From assembly GCA_021791875.1 (NCBI GenBank), contig JAJYVU010000035.1, positions 1 to 36,295 on the forward strand: a stretch of DNA of 36,295 bases. The letters are read 5' to 3'. Under the pieces are notes generated by a model. It saw only the letters and a program-made list of their open reading frames with translations, did no database searches and was not told the DNA's origin. Positions 25,142-32,486 of the stretch are shown piece after piece. Position 1 is the first letter of the stretch. Each line of letters starts with the position of its first letter. The translations under genes and the position numbers were made by a program. The DNA is from Acidobacteriota bacterium (GTDB lineage Bacteria; Acidobacteriota; Terriglobia; Terriglobales; Acidobacteriaceae).

Positions 25142-26962
25142 TTGACCACTCGATTCTCTCTCGTCGCATACTGCCTGCTTGCAGCCGTTGTATTACTTGC
25201 CGGCTGTAAGTCAAGATCGAAGGCTGCTGAGAAAGCTTCTGCGAAACCGCACGCGGCAGCATCGCATGCCGGTGTCCACGCTCCCGCTGCAGCAAGCGAA
25301 GAGCGGCCTACGGGACCGATACGGTTTACGGATATCACGAGACAGGCAGGAATTGATTTTGTCCGCAACAGTGGGGCCTTCGGCAAGAAGTATCTGCCGG
25401 AAACCATGGGCAGTGGCGTCTGCTTCATCGATTACAACAACGACGGGTGGCAGGACATTCTTTTTGTGAACTCGATGGACTGGCCGGGGCATGGAGGTCG
25501 GACGAAGTCCTATCCGGCGCTCTACCGGAACAATGGCAACGGCACCTTTACGAACGTGACCAAGCAGGCCGGCCTGGATGTGCAGATGTACGGCATGGGT
25601 TGCGCCGTGGGCGATTACAACAACGACGGGTACGACGATATTTACATCACCGCGCTGGGCCACAATTACCTGTTCCGTAACAACGGCAATGGCACCTTTA
25701 CGAACGTGACGAAGCAGGCAGGTGTTGGTTCGGGAGGCTGGTCGACGTCGGCAGCGTGGTTTGACTACAACAATGATGGCAAGCTGGACCTGGTTGTGGA
25801 TCACTACGTGCACTGGTCCGTAAAGAGCGACAAATGGTGTTCGCTGGACGGTGTTCACAAATCGTATTGCACTCCCGAACTCTACAAGGGCGAAAGCATC
25901 TCGCTATACCGGAACAACGGAAACGGCACTTTTACGAATGTGACCAAGCAGGCCGGGCTTTACGATTCGAATGACAAGGCTCTTGGTGTAGCCCTGGTGG
26001 ATTACAACAATGACGGCTGCATCGATCTGTTCATCACCAATGACACGGAACCTAACAGGCTGTACCGCAACAATTGCAACGGGACCTTCACTGAAGTCGG
26101 TTTCGCGGCGGGGGTAGCGTACAGCAGCTCGGGCAAAGCGCGGGCGGGCATGGGTACGGATTCGGGCGATTACAACGGCTCCGGATTACAGAGCCTGATC
26201 GTAGGCAATTTTACTCATGAGAGCATGTCTCTCTATCGCAATGAGGGCAATGGTCTGTTTACCAACGTGGCCGGCAGCGCGGGAATTGCGGGCCCATCTG
26301 CCAATTCACTGACTTTTGGCACCTTCTTTTTCGATTACAACCTGGATGGACGGCCTGACATTTTTGCTATCAACGGTCACGTGGACGATGACATTTCCGT
26401 TCTGGATCCCTCGCTGAGCTATGCAGAGCAGCCACTGTTATTCGAGAACATGGGCAACGGAAAATTCAAGGACGTGTCGAATGACGTGGGGCCAGCATTC
26501 AAGGAAAAGCTGGTAGGACGCGGCGCGGCGTACGGCGATATCGACAACAATGGCGACCTGGACTTGGTGGTGACCACCAGCAACGGCGCGGCGCGGCTGT
26601 GGCGCAACGATGGGGCCAACGAGAACGACATGCTCGAAATAAAGACAGTGGGCACGCGCTCAAACCGCGACGGCATTGGTGCGAAAGTGTTTTTGACTAC
26701 CTCGACGGGGCAGCATATGAGCGAGATGGTGAAGAGCGGGTCAAGTTATCTTTCGCAGAGTGAGTTGCGGCTCACGTTTGGCCTCGGCAAGCCCGATCCT
26801 TCGAAGCGAATCAGCCTGAAGATTCTATGGCCGGCTGGTGATGTGCAGATTCTCAAGAATATTCGCCCCGACCAGTTCATCACGGTCGAGGAGGGCAAGG
26901 GAATTATTTCCGACAAGCCGATTCACTTTGTGCTCAACACTGCGAAGAAGCAGTTGCATTGA
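25142..26962 (+). CDS. CRTAC1-family lipoprotein (FG-GAP/VCBS repeats plus ASPIC/UnbV)
   Basis: A 606-residue lipoprotein. The signal peptide runs into LLAGCKSRSK, with the lipid-modified Cys at residue 21 if the TTG at 25142 is used; AAGGG lies six nt upstream of it and the GTG at 25094 is less well placed. An Ala/Lys-rich linker (about 25-60) precedes a propeller with loops DYNNDGWQD (97), DYNNDGYDD (158), DYNNDGKLD (207), DYNNDGCID (287), DYNLDGRPD (398) and DIDNNGDLD (467). ASPIC/UnbV covers about 507-587 (TRSNRDGIGAKVF, LTFGLG, ILWPAGDVQ). It is the third such protein of the block and the only one starting after a small gap. The 3' end overlaps the opposing halogenase-like gene by 29 bp. 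Confidence 0.92.
   Translation: MTTRFSLVAYCLLAAVVLLAGCKSRSKAAEKASAKPHAAASHAGVHAPAAASEERPTGPIRFTDITRQAGIDFVRNSGAFGKKYLPETMGSGVCFIDYNNDGWQDILFVNSMDWPGHGGRTKSYPALYRNNGNGTFTNVTKQAGLDVQMYGMGCAVGDYNNDGYDDIYITALGHNYLFRNNGNGTFTNVTKQAGVGSGGWSTSAAWFDYNNDGKLDLVVDHYVHWSVKSDKWCSLDGVHKSYCTPELYKGESISLYRNNGNGTFTNVTKQAGLYDSNDKALGVALVDYNNDGCIDLFITNDTEPNRLYRNNCNGTFTEVGFAAGVAYSSSGKARAGMGTDSGDYNGSGLQSLIVGNFTHESMSLYRNEGNGLFTNVAGSAGIAGPSANSLTFGTFFFDYNLDGRPDIFAINGHVDDDISVLDPSLSYAEQPLLFENMGNGKFKDVSNDVGPAFKEKLVGRGAAYGDIDNNGDLDLVVTTSNGAARLWRNDGANENDMLEIKTVGTRSNRDGIGAKVFLTTSTGQHMSEMVKSGSSYLSQSELRLTFGLGKPDPSKRISLKILWPAGDVQILKNIRPDQFITVEEGKGIISDKPIHFVLNTAKKQLH
25525..25953 (+). repeat. Three near-identical 45-bp units inside the CRTAC1 lipoprotein gene
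   Basis: Units at 25525-25569, 25675-25719 and 25909-25953 each encode RNNGNGTFTNVTKQA. Unit 1 differs from units 2 and 3 at four positions each, and all of the changes are synonymous. A related but more diverged unit lies in the upstream CRTAC1 gene near 22783. Confidence 0.85.
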
Positions 26963-28502
26963 ATCCGCAGCGCTTCAACATACGCAGAATTTCGTCGCGG
27001 GTTGCACCGATCTTGTCTGCCGCGCGCAACAGGTCATCGGCGTCGACCGGATACCAGTTGCGCCGCGTGCGGTCGCAAAGCCCAGCGACGTCTATGGGTT
27101 CGATTACGCGAAGGATTTCGTCCATCAAATCGTCAGAACTGCTGATGCTGCGGTCTGAGCGGGCGAGGTCCAGTACGCGCGCGCATTCCGGACCGAAGAC
27201 GGGATGATCGTGAAGCAAAAAAGACGGCGCCAGTTCGGGCCGTCCAAGGCGGCGAACGGTTTCTGAATAGCTTGCCGCCGCGAAATACAGGAGGGTCAAT
27301 GCGGCAAATACTTGGAAGTCACACATGTTTGCGTACAAGGCACCGATCAGGCGCGCCGTGGCGAGCAGTTCTGCATCAGTCCTTGCCGAGTATTGCTGAA
27401 GCTGAGATTCGAAGCGATTTGTATTCCAGTCGCGGGCAAAAATTTCGGCAAGCCGGGAAATGCCAAGCAGCGTGAGAGGAAAGCCGGTGGAGAGGAGCGG
27501 GTCAACAAACCCGGCTGCAGACGGCAGCAGTGCCCAGTTGCGTCCAGCGATGGCGGCACTGCGAAATCCCAGCCTCGGGATATGGCGAAAGGGTTGGACG
27601 GGTTTCGCGTTTTGAAACAGGGCGCCCAGGATGGGAGCGCGGTGCATCATTCGATCCCATGCCGATTGCCCTTCGGCGAGGTGTAACTGCTCGGCGAGCG
27701 GGGCAGTGGCCACGATTCCCGCGCTTGTCACGCCATTGCAGAAGTGCAGCATCCAAAGCCAGCCGTCATCGAAGATGTGATGGATGGCCGCATCGTCGAC
27801 TGGATATGGCGGCCGGCCATCCAGAGCGATGTTGGGTGTTTCCTCAAGCCGCAACACGCCGGTGAAGTGGCTGTAGAGCGCCTGCGTCGCAGGGAAATCG
27901 GGTAGTTCGTGCTCGGCCAGTTGCAAGGCGCGATGCAGAAAACCGCGAGGCCCTGTTGCGTCCACGACAAATTGCGCCGAGACGTTGAAGCTGCGCCCGT
28001 GGTGTATGCCGGAGAGGCAAGTGTCGCGTTCATTTCTCGCGAACTCGCGCAGTTCCACCTCGTCGAGGTAGGTGACGCCGAGGCGCTGCGCTTCTGCAGT
28101 GAGGAATGCGTCAAAATCTGCACGGTACCAGTGAGTATCAGCGATGCCATTATGCGGACTGGCGGCGACGAGGAGCTGATCTTCCCGATGGATAATGGTG
28201 TCGGATGCCGAGTCATGACGGAAAAAGCTGAATCCCCGTTTTAGGCCGCATGCGAGTTCAGGATGGGTGTCACGCCAGCTTCCCCACTTGCTGAGCGGGC
28301 GGAGATTGGGGAGATCATAACGCGTAGCCAGTTCTTCCAGAAGAAGGTTCGAAAGTGGTGTAGAGGACTCGCCAATGACCATACGCGGATGGCGTCCGCG
28401 CTCGAGGAGGATGACTTGCAGTCCGAACTTCTGGGCGATCATGGCGAGGAGTGAACCGGCGAAGCCCGCTCCGATGACCGCAACGTCATAACGCTCGTTC
28501 AA
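26934..28502 (-). CDS. FAD-dependent oxidoreductase of the flavin-dependent halogenase superfamily
   Basis: A 522-residue cytosolic flavoenzyme. The N-terminus has the Rossmann motif GAGFAG (11-16), ILLERGRHPR and GESSTP (44-49), then DATGPRG (181-187) and a GFVDPLLSTGF segment near residue 370, all as in flavin-dependent halogenases and related monooxygenases. Halogenases show a WxWxIP motif; here the matching stretch is GWLWML (247-252), so halogen transfer is likely but not certain. The true start is TTG at 28502, preceded by GGAGG, and it overlaps the TGA of the radical SAM gene as TTGA. The open frame up to 28616 belongs to that gene's coding region in another frame. The C-terminal ~100 residues are helical and unmatched. 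A reductase partner for FADH2 is not present nearby. Confidence 0.85.
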   Translation of the reverse strand: MNERYDVAVIGAGFAGSLLAMIAQKFGLQVILLERGRHPRMVIGESSTPLSNLLLEELATRYDLPNLRPLSKWGSWRDTHPELACGLKRGFSFFRHDSASDTIIHREDQLLVAASPHNGIADTHWYRADFDAFLTAEAQRLGVTYLDEVELREFARNERDTCLSGIHHGRSFNVSAQFVVDATGPRGFLHRALQLAEHELPDFPATQALYSHFTGVLRLEETPNIALDGRPPYPVDDAAIHHIFDDGWLWMLHFCNGVTSAGIVATAPLAEQLHLAEGQSAWDRMMHRAPILGALFQNAKPVQPFRHIPRLGFRSAAIAGRNWALLPSAAGFVDPLLSTGFPLTLLGISRLAEIFARDWNTNRFESQLQQYSARTDAELLATARLIGALYANMCDFQVFAALTLLYFAAASYSETVRRLGRPELAPSFLLHDHPVFGPECARVLDLARSDRSISSSDDLMDEILRVIEPIDVAGLCDRTRRNWYPVDADDLLRAADKIGATRDEILRMLKRCGFNATASSQC

Positions 28503-29473
28503 GATTCCTCCGAAGACGGGTTGCCGCACATCTTGCACCTGACTACGGGGGTGAGCGATTGATGTAAATTCATTTCGCGGAGCCGCTGCAGGCGTGACCG
28601 AAAGCAGTGCGCACACTCGACCTCCGGCTGGATGTTCCAGAGATCTGTGAAGACTCGGCCGCGTTTTCGGGCCAGTCCATAGGCTGCTGCGTCTTCCAGC
28701 AGGCTCAAGCTGGGAGTGGTGAAATTCCCAGAGGCAGCGAGTGCTTCCATGGCACCGTTGCCGCCACGCGTGGGGATGAGGGTGGCTGCGGTGGCGCCAC
28801 AGTCGAAAGCAAGATCGAGGGAGCGGCTTGCCCAGTGGAGCGCTTCATCGGGTCGCATGAACGGGGGTTGCACGAGAATGAAGACTCGGAGGTCGATATC
28901 GTGGCTGCGCAGAAAGGTGGCCGCTGCGGAGAATTGTTGCAACGTCATCCGCTTGTTCAGTTTTTCGAGAGTCTCCGGGTGTGCAGTTTCCAAGCCGATC
29001 GCGATTTCGAGCCGGCCGCTGAGCAAGCTGCGAAATTCGGGGCAGCGCTCATTCACAAAGCCTGGATGACACTCGACAATGACGCGGTCGAAGTGTTGGA
29101 TACGATCGGCAATGGCTGCATAGTCGTTCGGGGGGATTGCGCGGGGATCAAAGAAGCTACCGCTGTTGTAAAGCTTGACGACGCGAGCCGCCGATAGCTG
29201 CTGCAGGGCAAAGTCGATTTGCGCGGGGATCGCGCCGAGTGGGACCGATTCCGTAAGAGTGTTGCGCCACAGATCGCACATGGTGCAGCGGAAAGGACAT
29301 TCGCGGTTGGTGAGGAATATGGTGGCGACCGGTTCCACTCGGCCGTCCGGGCCACATTCCTCTTCCACGAAGCAGGCGTAGGGCTGGCTGGCGGAAACAG
29401 TTTCGCGGGCAGGCCGTCTGTCCAGAATCCACTGGTCGCGGGCTGCGGCGCTTTGCGGATAAGTCAGTGCCAC
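28499..29473 (-). CDS. Radical SAM enzyme
   Basis: A 324-residue radical S-adenosylmethionine protein. The cluster-binding CxxxCxxC is C59-PFR-C63-TM-C66 and is followed by DLW. Downstream are GSFFDPRAIP, a (D)RVIVECHPG strand and the GLETAHPETLEKLNKRM segment of the SAM barrel, close to the Elp3-type arrangement. Near the C-terminus there are two more CxxC pairs (CAHC about 290, CKMC about 315), which could bind a second metal centre. The GTG start at 29473 follows GAGG and lies 6 nt after the upstream gene; its stop overlaps the halogenase-like start. Its chemistry is unknown; position in the operon suggests action on the same small molecule or peptide as the flanking enzymes. Confidence 0.9.
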   Translation of the reverse strand: MALTYPQSAAARDQWILDRRPARETVSASQPYACFVEEECGPDGRVEPVATIFLTNRECPFRCTMCDLWRNTLTESVPLGAIPAQIDFALQQLSAARVVKLYNSGSFFDPRAIPPNDYAAIADRIQHFDRVIVECHPGFVNERCPEFRSLLSGRLEIAIGLETAHPETLEKLNKRMTLQQFSAAATFLRSHDIDLRVFILVQPPFMRPDEALHWASRSLDLAFDCGATAATLIPTRGGNGAMEALAASGNFTTPSLSLLEDAAAYGLARKRGRVFTDLWNIQPEVECAHCFRSRLQRLREMNLHQSLTPVVRCKMCGNPSSEES

Positions 29474-29479
29474 TGCGCC

Positions 29480-30799
29480 TCACAGATACAGAGAGAGGAA
29501 CTTTTTTCTGTACTCGGCTTCACGCCAGGGTAGCCGGGTACGAAGCGCGTCTTCGGGGATTGCTCCGTGCTGGAAGCGCCGTTTGGGAAAGACCGGCATC
29601 TTGAATCCGGTGACAGCGGCGATGCCGCGCGAGACGATCTCGCCCTTGAGTTCGTAGAGGCGCTCTACGCTGTATTCCGTGAGCTTGATGAAGGGAATCG
29701 CTTCCGCCACGGCGATGACATCGGGCCGGGTATACGGGCTGAAGCCGGAAAAGCCGAAGTGGTGTGCCGGAGCGTACGTGCGCGTATAGGAGCGACTGAG
29801 GCCGCCGCTATAAGTGAGTGAGTGCTTGATTTTGCCGACGCCCCAGCCTTCCTGATAGAGCATCTGGTTGTTGACCACGCTGCGGATGGTCAGCTCCGGG
29901 TTCTCTTCGATGGGATAGTCCTTCAGGTTCTCATCTCCGCCGTCTCCGTCGAGCAGAAACTTCCACTCCGGGTAGCGCTCACGGATACCGCCGCACAAAG
30001 CGACGGCCATGGTGGCCGATTCTACGTCGAGCGATTTGTAATCTTCGATGATTCGGATGGTCTGTTCTGTGTTCAGGGTGGATGGGGCGACCTCGATCGG
30101 TTCCAGGAACAGCCCGAGGCCGAGGGCATCGAGAAATGCGCGGGCCTGCTCCACGTCCGGTCCCTTGCCTAAATCGAGGACGAATGCCTTCAGCCGGGAA
30201 GGGCTGATGGCAAGTCGCTGCATGACGAAGTAGGTGGTCAGAAAGACGCTTCCGCTATCAATGCCGCCCGAAAAGCAAACGCCGATGGGCTCCTGTTCAG
30301 GCACTTGTTTGAGCCACTGCGATATTTCTTCGGCCAGTGCGCTGATGTATCGCTTGCCGATTTCATCCAGGTCTGTCGAAAGCGACGCCGAGACGGGCGT
30401 GAAAAAGCGCGCATAAACGGGATCCGGATCGGGGCATCCGATCAACTGCAGTTCGACAATGTAGTGGGCCGGCACCATGCGGGTGTAGCTGGGGTGGAAC
30501 TGCGCTTCGAGTCCCTCGCCTTTGAGCCAGTTGTAGATGGTGTCGATTCGGGGGGCGACGATGAGCACGGGGCCTTCCTGCCGCTTCGCAAGAAAGTAGC
30601 GCATGGGGCGGTCGAGTGAGCGGGCCATACGCACGGTCTTGCCTTCGCGGGCAATCAGGGCAAACGATCCATGGATTCCTCGGACTGCATCTGGCCTGCC
30701 GGTGAGCAGGTGCGCGCGGGCTTCTTCCACGGTGAGGTTTAAAATCTGATTTGTTTCCGGTTCAGTGAGGTCGACGACGCGCTCTATGTAGTGGTCCAC
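29480..30799 (-). CDS. Asparagine-synthetase-like ATP-dependent amide ligase with a truncated glutaminase domain
   Basis: The 439-residue product has an N-terminal piece of the class II glutaminase fold (IHGSFALIAREGKTVRMARSLDRPMRYFLA) but lacks the first ~75 residues of that domain, including the catalytic Cys that is normally residue 2. The synthetase domain has the PP-loop SGGIDS (177-182), LLDGDGGDE and a conserved K(M)P ending (TGFKMPVFPKRRFQ). Such glutaminase-dead members include beta-lactam synthetases and lasso-peptide cyclases, which activate a carboxylate by adenylation. GTG at 30799 is chosen because AGGGG sits six nt upstream; a TTG at 30814 is the longer option. It is the first gene of a three-gene operon with the radical SAM and halogenase-like genes. 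Confidence 0.85.
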   Translation of the reverse strand: MDHYIERVVDLTEPETNQILNLTVEEARAHLLTGRPDAVRGIHGSFALIAREGKTVRMARSLDRPMRYFLAKRQEGPVLIVAPRIDTIYNWLKGEGLEAQFHPSYTRMVPAHYIVELQLIGCPDPDPVYARFFTPVSASLSTDLDEIGKRYISALAEEISQWLKQVPEQEPIGVCFSGGIDSGSVFLTTYFVMQRLAISPSRLKAFVLDLGKGPDVEQARAFLDALGLGLFLEPIEVAPSTLNTEQTIRIIEDYKSLDVESATMAVALCGGIRERYPEWKFLLDGDGGDENLKDYPIEENPELTIRSVVNNQMLYQEGWGVGKIKHSLTYSGGLSRSYTRTYAPAHHFGFSGFSPYTRPDVIAVAEAIPFIKLTEYSVERLYELKGEIVSRGIAAVTGFKMPVFPKRRFQHGAIPEDALRTRLPWREAEYRKKFLSLYL

Positions 30800-30815
30800 G
30801 GCTAGCCCCTGCAAG

Positions 30816-31085
30816 AGATTTCGTTCTCAGTTTACGCTTCACGGCGCTACCGGTTCTTCCTGCGAAGGCAGAAAAGGCGCAGGGGACACCGAGAGCAATG
30901 AGATACATGGCGGGCAGTTGAGCGGCGCCTTCGGCGCAATTTCCACACAGGTTAACAGCCGGGGCGACAGCTACCGGATCGATGGAAGTGTCGATGGGAT
31001 TCCGGAAGCAGAAAGCGTAGAGTTTGTGAAGGCCGCCCCCGTCGGAGACTGTGGCAGGACGGCCGGGTCACCAGGTTATGGTTGA
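30816..31085 (+). pseudogene. Orphan coding-like fragment without a start codon
   Basis: A plus-strand frame, open from 30792 and ending in TGA at 31083-31085, encodes a plausible protein end: GGQLSGAFGAISTQV, then RGDSYRIDGSVDGIPE, then AESVEFVKAAPVGDC. There is no ATG or GTG and the only TTG is at 30918 without a ribosome-binding site. The composition looks like the C-terminus of a truncated exported protein, but no family is recognised. It could equally be a chance open frame, since the 3' end overlaps the GH54 gene by 10 nt. Confidence 0.25.
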
Positions 31086-32110
31086 AGATGGCCAGCGTAC
31101 TTCGCGGCCACGATGTTGCGCTGCACTGCTTTCATGGTCTTCGCATCGGGCATTCCCCTGGTCATCACGCCCTCGAAGAAATAGCCCGAGGCCCAGTTGC
31201 TGTTATCGCCGCCGGTTCCGAGGATGATGGCTCCCTCCTGCTTCATTGGCTGATAGCCCTTGGGAAGAGGGATGATGCCGGTGCTGGTGAGGCCCCCGGA
31301 CTGGGCGTTGCCCTGATAGATGGCATAGGAATCCTGGCCATTGTTGGCGCCCATGTCGGTGACGAAGGTGGTGCCAGCAGGCACGGGGAGATGGCCGTAG
31401 ATGCCGTTCTCCATATCGAGCCCGGCATCGGGTTTGCATGGATGGCGGTGGCACATGATGTTGATGGCATCCATGTGGCCAGCGTTGTTGTCGCGATTGT
31501 TCACTTCGGCATTGCCAAAGTCGAAGCAGCACTTGCTGTTGAGATGGAGAGCGGAGGTGACCATGTACACGCCTTCGGGCCGGCCGTCGATGGCCGTGCT
31601 TACAGGGGTGTCGTCGCGATAGCCCATGCCGGGGGAGATAGCGATGCCGTAGACCTTGTGCCCATGCACGGTTATGGGGAGAGCGTTGGCTACCGCGGGG
31701 AGGTCGTAACCTCTGGGACCAGGGCCGTGCGCCGCGCCACCAGGAGGTGCGGGTATGAGGTCGTTATGGTTGGGCGACTGGTCGTAGATCTTGGTGATAG
31801 TGCAGACCGTGTGTGCGCAAAAGGCGTCCTGTGCAGCGGCATCGGCGTACCCGTCGCGGAGAAGGCCAATGTTGATGGAGGTTTTATCTGACTGGCGCGT
31901 GACCTGATAGAGCGGGCCTTTGTACCGGCGGTAGAGGGCTCGCGTGGTGCTGTAGGCAGCGACGCAAGGAGTCCTGGATGCGAGGATGTTACATGGACGA
32001 TGGAAAAGGATAAGCGCGGAAGCGCCGCCAGCCTGAGATATCACGACGGCGAAAACGAGAAGTGTGAGCGAGGGGATCTTTCCGAACCATGACAGTGATC
32101 TGAGGTGCAT
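31076..32110 (-). CDS. GH54 alpha-L-arabinofuranosidase, catalytic domain only
   Basis: A 344-residue exported glycosidase with a signal peptide (1-32). The mature enzyme matches the AbfB catalytic domain throughout: PCVAAYSTTRALYRRYKGPLY, AQDAFCAHTVCTITKIYDQS, GYR, CCFDFGNAE, LDMENGIYG, EGAIILGTGGDNSN and FFEGVM. By alignment to Aspergillus AbfB, E234 is the nucleophile, D302 the acid/base and C194-C195 the vicinal disulfide pair. It removes terminal arabinofuranosyl groups from arabinan or arabinoxylan. The CBM42 arabinose-binding domain of the fungal enzymes is missing, so the gene ends right after the catalytic fold. Start at 32110, with a poor ribosome-binding site. No other glycosidase adjoins; the GalP-like porter is 28 kb away. 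Confidence 0.92.
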   Translation of the reverse strand: MHLRSLSWFGKIPSLTLLVFAVVISQAGGASALILFHRPCNILASRTPCVAAYSTTRALYRRYKGPLYQVTRQSDKTSINIGLLRDGYADAAAQDAFCAHTVCTITKIYDQSPNHNDLIPAPPGGAAHGPGPRGYDLPAVANALPITVHGHKVYGIAISPGMGYRDDTPVSTAIDGRPEGVYMVTSALHLNSKCCFDFGNAEVNNRDNNAGHMDAINIMCHRHPCKPDAGLDMENGIYGHLPVPAGTTFVTDMGANNGQDSYAIYQGNAQSGGLTSTGIIPLPKGYQPMKQEGAIILGTGGDNSNWASGYFFEGVMTRGMPDAKTMKAVQRNIVAAKYAGHLQP

Positions 32111-32486
32111 GGGCTGTTCGTGAGTTCCTTTGCCGGATGGATTTCGCCTTCCAGACTAACAGTTGGTCCGGGCAACGAAATTCCGGAGGCTGATACGAGG
32201 CTTTCCTGACAGGGCGGGGAGAGCCTGCGAGAGCCGCTTAGTGAGATCGGTCGCGGCCTGCCCGAGACTCCTCCGCGGCTTTTCCTGTATCTTTTCTGTA
32301 TCGGTGGATGCGGGCGCCCTCTGACGAGTATCCGGGATGATGCGCCAATGCGCTGAGGAAGGCTCTGCGGCAGCAGGTTCCGGAAGCAGCTCAGGATGGG
32401 GCCGTATCAGGGCAATTAACAGACGATATTGAAAAGTGGTCCGAGGTCGGGCGCTTGCAATGTTACCTTGGTGCCGAGGGGAGTAA
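32111..32486. other. Intergenic region between divergent GH54 and carboxypeptidase genes
   Basis: Carries the promoters of two divergent genes. A long minus-strand open frame that covers it (down from 32584) has no ribosome-binding site or family resemblance and is treated as chance. No operator or hairpin stands out. Confidence 0.5.

Noticed and set aside
18918-26962. Enediyne biosynthetic gene cluster suggested by UnbV and UnbU names
   Set aside because: No iterative polyketide synthase, thioesterase or other enediyne core gene is present in the window.
30762-30908. Minus-strand 48-codon ORF ahead of the AsnB-like gene as a RiPP precursor
   Set aside because: No ribosome-binding site, overlaps the AsnB-like start in another frame, and the basic C-terminus shows no leader/core pattern.
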